DNA from: Lepidurus packardi
Lineage: Eukaryota > Arthropoda > Branchiopoda > Notostraca > Triopsidae
Reading direction: 5' to 3'
Assembly: GCA_023053545.1 (NCBI GenBank)
Contig: JAKZAN010000006.1
Coordinates: forward strand, 253,001-317,000
Length of the DNA: 64,000 nt
The notes under the pieces: model-generated
The model's database searches: none
Seen by the model: only the letters and a program-made list of their open reading frames with translations
What the model was told of the DNA's origin: nothing
Translations under genes and position numbers: made by a program
Shown here: positions 50,351 to 61,910 of the stretch, piece by piece
How the letters are laid out: the number at the start of each line of letters is the position of its first letter
Numbering within the stretch: the first letter of the stretch is position 1

Positions 50351-52599
50351 TTTCTACTGCAACTATGGCTATTTCTTCACAGAGCGCTTACTGTGGTTTT
50401 AGAATGATTCTTTATGTCTGCAGTGATATTTGCCTTTCTGCAGTAGTCATTGTCATGTCTTCACAGCAGTTTAAATATTTCTGAGAAATACTGTGATTGC
50501 TGCAGTGATGCTGGCTTTTTCTACAGTAATATCGGTTCTGCAGAAAGTATTGTTATGTCTACAATAATGCTTTAGATTCAGTCGCTAGAGTGTACATTGC
50601 CATAGAAATTGGTTATTTCTGCAGTATAGACTGCATTACTGCAGTCATACAGGTTATTCCTGCCACGGGAAGTATTGGGACCTTAAGGTGGGCATTTTAC
50701 TTGAGAAATGCCTGACGAAACTCGAAAGAATGTTAGGCTTATAGAGTCGCAATTGAAATCAAGTGGCTTTGTGTCTCTCTCTCTCTCTCAAAGTCCCTGT
50801 CGCGCTATATTTGGTAGAAGGGTCGTTAGAATATCGTGTCTCGAGCGTGCAGCATGCGAATGCATGCATACCAGGAGGGAGGGAGGGGGGAGGGGGAAAA
50901 AGAAATCTACACGCACCGCGATAATGAAGGGGTAAAACCACAAGGTCGCCTATGCACGAGACTTTGGGGTCAAATTAAGCTAGATTTTTACCCCTGTCTA
51001 CCCCTGTCCTTTTTTCAGTTTAAAGATTTCTGGGTAGTAATTTGGCAGAATTAGGTAGAAATTGTGAAACTTTTTATTTTTTCACTTCTTTATTTACCGT
51101 TTTTTCTGTTTCGATTTTTAAAAATGAAGCACATATGCCGAGTAAGTCAAATAATTCTCGTAGATTTGGCAGAAATGTATAAAACTGCAGTAATACCCAA
51201 AGCAATCTAAATTGTCTTAACATTACCGATGTTATTTTCTGCACTAAAGGATCGCTAACTTGGATTGAGCAACTTAAAGGCAAATAAGTGACCCACAGTT
51301 TGAACGTTGTAGTATTTGGGCAGAAATGAGAAGAAATAGACAGAAATAGGTAGTTGATATGGAGTCCGTAAGAGGTCTTGTGCCACCTTATGGAATAATA
51401 ACGTGGGTAAAAACATGGCAATTATAGGTAACTCTGGTTTAGCTGTCTAAACAGTCTAAACATTCCAAGTTTTGGCAGATATGGGTAGAAATATTCCTTC
51501 GGTAGAAATAGGTAAGCTGTACTGTCTCTATTGGAATGTTTTTACCGCAAGATTCGTCAAGAAACTAACATGTTAACCTAAAAATGGTAGAAACCTGAAT
51601 TACCAATCGTTTAAGCATTAAACGTTGCAGTAATTTTCCTCAGAAATTGTTAGCAATGCAGTAATATCGACAGAAAGAGGTACGCTGTATTGTTTAGCCT
51701 TAGACTATGTTGCTTCATCAAGGATTAACAAGAATCCCAACCCTATCAGCCTTTTCCAGTTTGAGCCATTCGCAGAAATGCAGCCAGAAATAAGAAACAT
51801 AACTGCTTCAGAAATTACTAGAAATCTTACAGAAATAGATTTCGGCAGAACTATTGCCACCCTTTCTTGAAAGCGACGCTTTACCTATTCAAACTAAAAT
51901 CTTTCCCTGTTCAAACTCCAGATTTGGCAGTAATACTGAAAGAAATATCGGAAGAAATGTACTTATTTTCGTCTTTCTTGCTCAAAGAACTACTGTTCAA
52001 AGCGGCAATCTGCAAAAAAAAACAAAAAAAAAATGGATAATTCCCCCTTGAAGAGATGAAAGCCAAATCCTGAAAGTCCGAGGCAAAATGTGTGTATAAC
52101 AGCCCCAGTATCCCAGTTTGTAAAATGTGTGGGGGCTAATTTGCTTATCGTCAGCATTGTTTTGAATAATACAGGCCAAATGCTGTTGGATGCAAAGTCA
52201 GGGGCTTTGGTGGGGGAAAGGGAAGGGAAGCTGGCGCGTTTACGGTGATTGGCTCCCCAAAGTCCAAGTCTCATAACGGATGAATAGCTTCATTTAAAAT
52301 TACAAGCCCCTTCAGGAAATCCTTGTGAATCCAAGTTTTGGGTTCAAGCCGTTGATTAATAAAAGCCTAGGTTAAGTGCCTTTCGTAATCAAAAGGGAGA
52401 AGCTGAAGAAAGAGAAACGAGGAAGTCATCCTCAACTTTCACCAATTGAAGAGCCAATTCCTTCAACTATTTTTTCTTCCTTTGGAACCAGTTAAAATAA
52501 CACGGCTCGGCTGATACCTTTTTAAGATTCTAAAGAGGTAATTTTGAGGTTTGGAAAGAAATGGATAGACATTTTTATCTTTGTTGATTGGCTAGGTAA

Positions 52600-52885
52600 A
52601 TTCGACGCTCTAAAGACTAATTCCCTATGCTAGAACGAAAGAAAAATAGTCCTTACGAACACCCAACTATGATAAGGTGATTTGTGCATGTTAAAGCATA
52701 GGGAAATAGACCTTACGAACACCCAACTATGATAAGGGTGCCGTCTGCATGTTAAAGCATAGGGAAATAGACTTTATTAGCAGCAAAAGACGATAAGGTT
52801 GATTTCTGCATGGTAAAGCATAGGGAAATAGACCTTATTAACAGCGAAAGACGATAAGGATGGTTTTCCTATGTGGAAGAATAGA
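52600..52885. repeat. Second block of the 61-bp satellite family
   Basis: GCATAGGGAAATAGACCTTA occurs near 52697, 52758 and 52819, with ACACCCAACTATGATAAGG and GCATGTTAAAGCATAG between. Monomer length is 61 bp. It clearly belongs to the same family as the 43-46 kb array, 7 kb away. Confidence 0.85.
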
Positions 52886-53598
52886 AAACTAGCCTTACTG
52901 CACTAAAAATTGGAGCATTTCAGTTTTAACTCTAGATATTATTTTTTACATTTTCTACAAAATGAATGTCTTAATGACCATGAGGTTTTCAAGTAGTTTT
53001 CAGTGTTTTAAGTGTCGTCATGTGTGATTTGGGGGGACAACATGGTTATGATTTGATTATAAGGTAAGATGGATTGCAAGCTTTTAACAGCCAAGGTCTA
53101 GCAATATATCTGCGTGTCATTCTATCAACATATCTGCTGTCTATGTCCTATCCCAATAGCCCCCTAGTGGCCGAAATATTCTCGGGTAAAAAAGATAAAT
53201 CACAGGTGTTCCTTTTTTTCCTTTTTCTTTTGTTTCCATTTTCCTAACGTGAGAAAGATAAGTACACAGACCATCAGTTTATATGAAGTTATGAGCGTTA
53301 AAAACATGGTAAAAAACAAAAAGTAAAAGAGTGAGGCCAGAAAAAGCGAGGCATGGGCCTTGTTAATCAACGCCTAGGTTCTAATCAGCCGGTTGAGTGA
53401 ACACAAAGCTTCCCAAATCCTTTTCGTTTGGAGGCAAAAGCATATAGCAGAGAAAGAGAGTTGTTTGGCGGTTGGAGGGTGGGGGAAAACGAAGAATAGC
53501 AAGCGAATAAGATCTAACAAGAGTCGACGTTTTACATTGTTCTTACTCTTGGGTGATTCGTCTTTTCAAACATTCGCCCTCTTCCTCTTCCTCGAACC

Positions 53599-53625
53599 TA
53601 ACCCAACCCAACCCAACCCAACCCA
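53599..53625. repeat. (AACCC)n short tandem repeat
   Basis: About five AACCC units. It is unlike the TTAGG telomere repeat of insects by composition and too short to be a telomere; a simple microsatellite. Confidence 0.85.
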
Positions 53626-53880
53626 CTAAGAACAGCCAGGGCAGGGTCAGATAGACAGGGCACAGTACAGTACCTCTTACCGCTGCTCAGCCGATGAGCG
53701 TGAGCCTATTAACCATGAACCCAACTCAACGTTAACCTCTTTAGGACAATTCGAACAAAAAGGGAAGGGGGTCTTGGCACTGCTCAGGCGATGAAAATGA
53801 GCCATGAGCCTTTTAAAGCATAAAACACAACAATTTGACCTGTTTCAAGTTCAAAAGTCCGACAGAAACATGTTTCTTCT

Positions 53881-54120
53881 CATTGAAAAAGCATATAACC
53901 TGTCTTGAACGACCACAGAGGGTTGGCTTGCCCAAAAGGCAAAACGCCAACCCGAAAAGGTGAGCGACAGACAGCCAGCAGCCAACAACAGGGAATGAGA
54001 GCGACATAGAAGGGGGGAGAACTTTTCTTCCCATTTGAAAAGCATATAACCTGTCTTAAACGATCAGTGAAGATAAGGGCAAAACGCCAACCCAGAAAAG
54101 GTGAGCGAGCAGCCAACAAA
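53881..54120. repeat. Tandem duplication, 151-bp offset
   Basis: AAAAGCATATAACCTGTCTT occurs at about 53887 and 54038, each followed by AAGGCAAAACGCCAACCC or GGGCAAAACGCCAACCC, then AAAAGGTGAGCGA and GCAGCCAACAA. Two diverged copies; the second is shortened. Confidence 0.8.
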
Positions 54121-57100
54121 AGGAGGGAGGGGGCCGTGAGCCCAACCCAACCGTTTTGTGTATACCCCTGTTCGAGGGCCAAAGTCGGGCAAGTCCGTTC
54201 CAAACCAAAACCAAAGAAAAGGGAGCCAGATACACAGAAAGAGCGAGCGCAAGGAGTGTCAAGGAAAGGTTAGGCCCCTTCACACATTAATTTTGATTTG
54301 GCGTCGCCGTCGTGATTTTTCTACTCGGATTGCTTGGGCGTTAGCACGGATAACTGCTCCGTCATCGACCTTGTACGTGGTGCCCCCCCCTTGCCCCCAT
54401 TACAATTCCCCCCAGACCCCTAGACGAAAGCCTATGCAGTAATAACGCACTCCACGTAAGATGAAGTAGAAATAAAAATAAACAAAAATCCCATGTCCTT
54501 GCCCACCTCCAACCCCCCAATTATGGTTCTTCCTGGCCATACAAAACTAGCCCCTCCCCCCCAAACAGACGTCCTCTTAAGCCTCTCTTTTTTATAATTT
54601 TATGGACCTGAAAATGAGAAATTCTTACTATTTCTTCGCGGAGAAATAGTAAGAAAAAACATATTTCACCCAGTTGACTCGCTGGGGTAAAGAGTCACGG
54701 TGTGTGTACTGTATACACACACCTTTCACAAGGTTGGCCCGGGAACTGACAGCTTATTTAATTTTTAATACCCCAAACTCGTGATTGCTGGCGGATAGAG
54801 TGATTGTTGTTTCTCGGAAGAGAGAAACTTCATCACCATACGGGAGAAATAAGACCACCTGCTTTGACGCCTTTTATTTTCGTAATTTGACCTTTTTTTT
54901 AATAAGAAAAAAAAGTCAAGACGTCACGAGCCTAGCCAAAAAAATGGTAAAAAAATAAAACAATTTTGTAAAATGAATGTTCATTTTTTTAAAGGAGGAA
55001 TGAGATGTATTGATATTGGTTTGGGATGTTTAGCTGAAAGGAAATGAAGACAGTTTCGGGTTTAAAAATGGCAAAGAAAGAAGCGGAAGAAATGGAAAAT
55101 AAAGCGGAAGAGGAAAAAGTAAAAAAAGAGGGTGTAACCTAAGTAGCGTTCGAGACTTGTAAGCAGCAGGCGGTTGCAATAGGTGGTAATCAATTGGACG
55201 AAATTGCCTAGCCGAACCGACGTTACTTGGCCGGGTGCGAAGAGCTATTAGGACATCAGATCACCTGAATGGTCCTGTCTATCACCAGGAATGGGGAACT
55301 TTTTTCTTTTCCGGACAAACAGTCAACTTGGCGTGTTAATTACTGGTACGAAACGGCTCAAGATCCTTTAAAGGGTTTTTCTTCTTTTTTTTTAAAGGGA
55401 AAGGGATTCGGAAAAAGGTTTGAGGGCTTGGGTAATATTTTGGGAAATTTTTGTGAGGGTAGAAATAAAGTTGGCATTTTTAACTCGTGTACCAATTATA
55501 CGTTTGTGTAAGCAGTGTGAGTTATAACATGAAAGAAGAAGGTAAGAAGGTTGTAGCTGGTACAGGGAAAGAAATGTCGCAAAGGAGAAGTAATTAAGGG
55601 CCTGAAAGAATGTTGATGGAAGTAAATGCGTGTATGGGCTGCGCTCTTATAATGATCGCCACTCATATTACTTCGTGTAGGGAACTTTGAAAGGAGATTG
55701 ATGTGGATAACTAAAGACTTGCGCTGGTAGAAGCAATAAGATATTGTAGGCGGAAGAAATAAGTAAGACACTCTGGACTGGGGGCCCCGTTTCTTCTTTT
55801 CTTTACCCGCTGCTTTGCCCCCCTACTGTTGGAGCTCTTTGGCGCAGAACGGGAGAACGGCAGTGACAGGAAAAAGAATTTCTTCGAGTAGAAATAATCC
55901 TTGCTGCTTCATTTGAAGGCTAATTCTCGTATTTAGGCGGAAATTAGGAAAACATGGAAGCAGAGGGCATGTGTTGGGAATTTTAAATTGAAATTTTTAT
56001 TACTGAGACAGAAAGATTATTTCTAATTTCTGCCGATTGCTGTAACATAATTTCGGCCTTTAGCCGAAGCTTGAATTGATGCAGTCCAATTCTGGTCTGT
56101 TTCTGCGAAAATGATGTCTCTAAAAAAATCAAAAATCAATGTTAACAGAAGGCTCGTTACGGAAGTCATTTTCGCAGAAATATGTACTGCAGATATCAGA
56201 ATGCATTTATTTCTGCGTGCAGATTTCTGTAACCAGTTGTCACTGTCTATTACTGCTGCAAGCATAGTTCTGTCGCAATTTATTTGATACAGATTTCTTC
56301 AAAGATTTCTGCAGAAATTTATTTCTGCGTTTTATTTCTTTCTAAATTTTATTTATTTAAAATTATTTTTGTACTTATTTCCACATTTTTGTTTATAAAA
56401 TTTACTTCTACATCAGTATTCAGTATTCATCTATTTTAAGCTATTTCTTCAGAATCTATTTCTGCAGCAAGCATCTATTTCTGCAAGTAATTCGTGTCGG
56501 GATTACGTATAGGGATTTCATATAGGGATTTAGCTCATTTTAACGGAGATTTAGCTGCAAAGGCCTTTTTTCACGGAAGTAATATTACGTAAGCAATACA
56601 TTGCTTCGCCGAAGTTCGCAGAAATGTCTCAGCTAGTCACATCACTAGGGCGATTTCACCAAGCACTAGGAATGCATACGCGTTGGCCTCCAAGCTCTAA
56701 TTGTTGTCATTTCTAGAATATTTCTTGTTGCAGTAATTTGCAGTCATTTCCAGTCACTTTCCCAATTAGCTTATTTACGATCCAAACACAACTGCTTAGA
56801 TCCTTTTATTTCTTTATAAATAAAAATAAAAAAATACTTTAAAGCTGTCTTTTAAAACTGCCTACGTGTGTAACGTATCTCGTGATGTCGTTACAAAAGC
56901 TTAAGCGATCTAGAGCAGCACCAAGGCAATAGGATAAGAAGAACGTTGTTAAAGGTCCCTCATTACTGTTACCGGTTTTGCTTCCTCCCAGCAGCGATGT
57001 CATCCCTGACAACGAACACCACTACTCATCAAGGGAGAAGAATTCTTTTTTTCTATTTTATTTTTTATTTTTATTTTTCCTCCCTCTAAACTATGGGACT

Positions 57101-58120
57101 GGATGGCGTCCTATTGGGGAAGGAGAGGGTGCCCCCCGTCCTCCAAGAAAAAAAAAGGAAACGAAATATACCTGCAGCAATGCCAAAAGAGATGGATGGC
57201 AGCGACGACTGTCATTCATAAATCTTGGCCTATTAATCCTAAGAAACCATCCCGGCAGTCAATTTTTTGGCTTCGGCTTCTGGAAGAACCCCCAAACTTT
57301 TCCTCCCCGAGTGTGGATGGAGAGGTATCATCCCTTTCCATCCATTTTTTGGTAACTTGAAAGTCATTTCTATTTTTCGGAGGTTAGCGTTATTTGGAGG
57401 TTAGTTGGAGGGAGGAGCAGGCCTTTGGGGGGAATTCTGAAGTATGAAGGAGCAGGGAGAGAGCTAGCGCGAGCGAGAGGAAGACAGAGAGAAAAGGAAA
57501 ATGGGTTTTGAAGGGTCCCAGAACACTATTGATTAGGTATTCAGTACGTTACATACAACCAATTACAGGAACCTTTACTCATTTAGCATAGTCTCGTAGC
57601 ACAGCTTTGCTTATACACCCGTCTGATTCTTGTCTTACTCAAAGACTCTCCCCTTTGATGCCAAGTCTTCTTCCCCGCCCCAGGGCCAAAAGCTTGGGTT
57701 GGGTTCAGCGAACAATATAAGGGTAATAGATCGTTCCGGGGGGAAGGGGGGGTAACGTTGGGGTAATTAGTGGCGTGTGCCAGCCTGTTTCGTACGGCGG
57801 AGGTGAGGGTATAAAACCTTCTATATTTTTAGTATTTAAATGGCCCTGCGCACTTGACTCATATCTCTCCCCCCTCTTCGAAGAAATGTTAGCTTTATTT
57901 CTGCGTTATTCCTGCAGAAATTTTACTACGTTACATTATGCTACCAATACGCTAGATTAGAATACACTACATGTAAAAGGGATTTTTTTATTTTTTATTT
58001 AACAGTGTCAGCTGGGGTCTAGGCCATAATAAAAAGGAATTTCTTTGCAGCAATAATTGAGAAATAGTCCGGGAAAGTATTGGTCAGAAATAAATAATAA
58101 TTCCCAGGTAATGGGTAAGA
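54121..58120. other. Gene-poor stretch
   Basis: No supported gene. It contains simple A/T tracts, isolated ATTTCTGCAGAAAT-type sites (56310, 56461, 57914) and short imperfect inverted repeats such as GTGTGTGTACTGTATACACACAC near 54700. Confidence 0.45.
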
Positions 58121-58520
58121 AATAGTTATCTGAAATTAATTGTAGAAGTGAAGAAATATTCACAGAAAATAGCTCTTCACCTATAGTTTGTAGAAATAAT
58201 TTACGCAAAAATCGCAGAAATAATTCGCCTCTCTAACTGGCAGCAATAATCGCAGTAATAATTCGCAGAAATAATTCACGCAAAAATCATCGAAATAATC
58301 ACAGTAATAATTCACTCAATAATCGCAGTAATAATTCGCAGCAATATTTTGTAAAAATCGTAAAAATCCAGAATACATTTTAGAAATGTATTCTACATTT
58401 TAGCGAGTATATATACATTTTAGCGAGGAATTTAGCGAGTTCAGCGCTAAATAGTTCTCTGAAATTAATTGTAAAAGTGAAGAAATATTCACAGAAAACA
58501 GCTCTCACGTACAGTTTGTA
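58121..58520. repeat. About 330-bp direct repeat with CGCAGAAATAATTC units
   Basis: TCTGAAATTAATTGTAGAAG at 58129 and TCTGAAATTAATTGTAAAAG at 58459, each followed by TGAAGAAATATTCACAGAAA. Between and after (to about 58640) are many AATAATTCGCAGAAATAAT / AATCGCAGTAATAATT short units. Confidence 0.8.
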
Positions 58521-58639
58521 GAAATAATTCACGTAAAAATCGCAGAAATAATCGCAGAAATAATTCGCTTCACTAACTGGCAGAAATAATCGCAGTCATA
58601 ATTCGACAAAATAATTACGCAAAAATCGCAGAAATAATC

Positions 58640-61400
58640 GCAGCACTAACTGGCAGCAATAATTTGTAAAAGTATTAAAAATCCAGAATAAATTTTAGAA
58701 ATAATTCACTATTTCTGACGAAATATTACTGCAGAAGTTTAGTATCCCACCCATTTTTTTAGAAACTGTCGCTTAGCTAAGTTCACGTTTACCTAAGGTC
58801 TCTCCCCCTTCCAAAGGTGTGAATCGATTTTTCTGTGCGGTTTTTACCAGCCATTTCGAAGCCGCTGATTATTTCTCCTCGAACCGTGGAATAAAAACGC
58901 TGCTTTGCGTATGTTTTTTAAGCACGCAAGCATAATAATAGCCTTGGACCCTCTGTCTCTCTTACTTCTTTCCCCTATGAGAGTTCCCCCCCCACGCCCT
59001 CCCCGAAAACAGTAGAGACGTGCATTTTTTCTAAGAGGGCCCAACTGTTTATATGCATTTGACCTCATGTTTAAAGCCATTGTTCTGTTTTGTTGCGACG
59101 CCGGCGACAGGCTCCTTTTGTGTCTTGTGTTTGGTGTGCTGTTCCACTAGACTAGAGCCTTTATTATTTTAATAGAATAATAGCCGCAAGCCGATCTGAA
59201 ACAGGCCTGTCAGGCATAATAAGATTTTTCTTTTATTTGCCGTACTTTCTGGCGTTCCCCAAACTGGGCAGAAATCGAAGTCATAGGGTAAAATTCTGTC
59301 AGGATTTTTTTTTATTTTTAAATACGAAGCAATAGATATGCAGTTATAGAATCTAAAATGTAAGAGAAACTTTCTGCATTACTGGGATTATTTGATTTGA
59401 TTTTTCGGGTCAGGCAATAGGTTAAATGGGCATAAATGTCAGATTGATATCAGGAAGCTACAGCGTTATGACTGCAGTAATGTGACAGTTATGTTGCGAT
59501 CTGTAGTAATACTGCCGTCGTCGTAGCTGTAAACGCCACTCTAGCAGGTGGCCCGCTTCTTCTAACGAATTGAAAGATTATCGCTTGCGAGCAAGTTCTT
59601 CTCGAAACTTCTTGAAGACAGGGCGAAAGAAGAAGGCAGAAATCCTATCCATGGGAAGAAATAGGGCAGAAATTAGTACTGCCAGAAAGGGTTCTGGGGC
59701 AGTACAAAGAAAAAAGTGCGGCTTATAGGGACAGGGAGCCGAGTAAAACTTGAACGCTTAGGTAAGACGTGTAGCTGAAAAGCATGTTGCAGTAATGTAC
59801 GTACGTACTTGGAAGTAAGTCGTCTTCATCAGGTCCACGTTCCCTTCCCAGGCCCAAAAAGGGGATTCCAAGAGTTATGGAAGCAAGGCGACTAAGAGTC
59901 GAGCAGCTGTATCTAATGACCGATCGTTTAAGGGACATCCACTTATATAGGTTCTCGAGGTTTGTGGTAGCACGTTTGGCGACTATCAAAGGGGAAAAAC
60001 TTGGGAACAGGTGGGCTTCGGACGTCTGCCAGAAAGCGATAAAACCTCAACTTTCGGCGAGTGAAGAAAAGCTACCTTGTATAGAGAGAGAGAGAGACCC
60101 AAAGACGAATAGCGAAAACTTGGGCTCTTGAGATGTATAAGATCAAGAGGGAATTCCAATAAAACTGGATTCCTTTACCCTAACGTCCCTCTTTTTCTTC
60201 TTCTTCAGCCAACGCAAGAGCCAAAATAAAATGAAAATGAAAAAAATACGGTTTAAAACTTGTCAATATGTTTGTACATGGGTATGTCAAACTTTGGGTG
60301 GGGGGAAGTTGCTCCCAGTTTACCGAGTGTTATATTTACAGAAATATCGCTTTAGAACGGCAGAAATGTTGATATTACTGTACGTATTACTGCAGAAATA
60401 TAGACCGTCACGACAAACGGAGAGGCATTATTGCCGTCCATAATATATATTTCATGTATAATGAACTACGATGAGAAGCTTCGAGGTATTACTGCAGTAA
60501 TAAGCGTCCCTCTGCAGAAATATCTTCGCTGATCTGTTCAATAAACGCTTTCAAGTACTTTGCTTCAATAAACCCGCGGAAATACAGGAATCTGTACGCT
60601 AATGTTCATATTTTCTGCAGTAGTAAGCAATTTTAGTGCAGAAATAACCTATATTACTGCAGAGTAAGCAATATTACTGCAGAAATGGCTTTGCATTCCA
60701 TGCCATCACCGTTAGTAATACACAACTATTACTTACAGATATTCCTTACACGGCATAGTTTGTTATTGGCAGTAATATACCGCATTTCTACCATATTTTA
60801 ACTTTTTTCTCTTCTAAAAAAAAGATTGTTTTCTTTTTTTTCTTTTTATTCATGGATGGGTTATTGATACAAAAGCCTCTTATAGATGGCAAAACATGGC
60901 CCTCCCTCCACATCCAACAACTTTTCCGAAAAAAAAATCCATAAAAAAAAGCTCATAAGATTCCATTTGTAAACTTGAAGATGTGGTAAGGATGAACGAA
61001 TTACGACGACATGAGGTCACTTTTTCGGGTGGCTAAACTTGGAGAAGTAGAAGAGCTATGTCTAAGCAGCATCTCTCCCATGGATCGCTGCCACCGTATG
61101 TTTTCATCGACAAAAGCTGGGAAGCCACCGTGATGAAGCACAATCCTGACAGCAGGCGTAATCGCAAATGGCCAGTTAGGGATCAAGGGACTACAAACCA
61201 AGACGAAATAAGCACAAATAGCACAGAAGCCTTTTAGCCCGTTCGCCTTTTTTATTAGGACTCTCTGTTAGGACAAATATTACTGCAGCCTTTAGCCCTC
61301 CCCTCTACCTTCCCCACTGAGTTAAAAGGTAGAACTTTTTCTTCTTTTCTCCATTTCTTCTTTTCGCTTATTTTCCAGTATGCCTCTATTTATTTTAATA
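58640..61400. other. Gene-poor stretch with many CTGCAG sites
   Basis: No supported gene. ATTACTGCAG or CTGCAGAAAT sites cluster at 60385-60680. A GAGAGAGAGAGAGA run lies near 60080. Confidence 0.45.
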
Positions 61401-61404
61401 AAGT

Positions 61405-61910
61405 ATTTAGAATATCACTGCAGCAATGGGGAACAATTACTATTTCTAGGAATTACTACGAATTTCTTTCTTCGCTATTTATTTCAATAAACTTAATAAG
61501 CAAATATTGATTTAATAAAAGCTGATGTAAAATAGCTTTAACAAAATAAGTTATCACTGCAGCAATTGGGAAGTTTGGGGATAATTACTGTTATAGCCAA
61601 GGGGCGCGGAATTACTGCGAATTTATTTCTTCTCTATTTATTTCAATAAAAATAAATTTAATATCCAAAATTTGATTTAATAAGAGTTGATGTAAAATAG
61701 ATTTAATAAAATAAGTTATTGCTGCAGCAATTGGGAATTTTGGGGATAATTACTGTTATAGCCAGGGGCGCGGAATTACTGCGAATTTATTTCTTCGCTA
61801 TTACAATAAAATAAATTTAATAACCAAAAATGGTTTAATAAAAGTTGACGCAAAATAGATTTAATAAAATAAGGTATCACTGCAGCAATGGGATTTTTTT
61901 TGGAGAAGCA
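61405..61910. repeat. About 160-bp tandem repeat, about 4 copies
   Basis: ATCACTGCAGCAAT, or its variant ATTGCTGCAGCAATT, starts units near 61413, 61553, 61719 and 61877. Each contains GGGGATAATTACTGTTATAG (first copy diverged), GGAATTACTGCGAATTTATT and ATTTCAATAAAATAAATTTA. Confidence 0.88.

Noticed and set aside
53599..53625. (AACCC)n as an interstitial telomere
   Set aside because: Only about five units, and the sequence is not the arthropod TTAGG repeat.
53813..54283. Overlapping hydrophobic open frames on the minus strand
   Set aside because: They follow a tandem DNA duplication and have no conserved domain, start context or splice sites.
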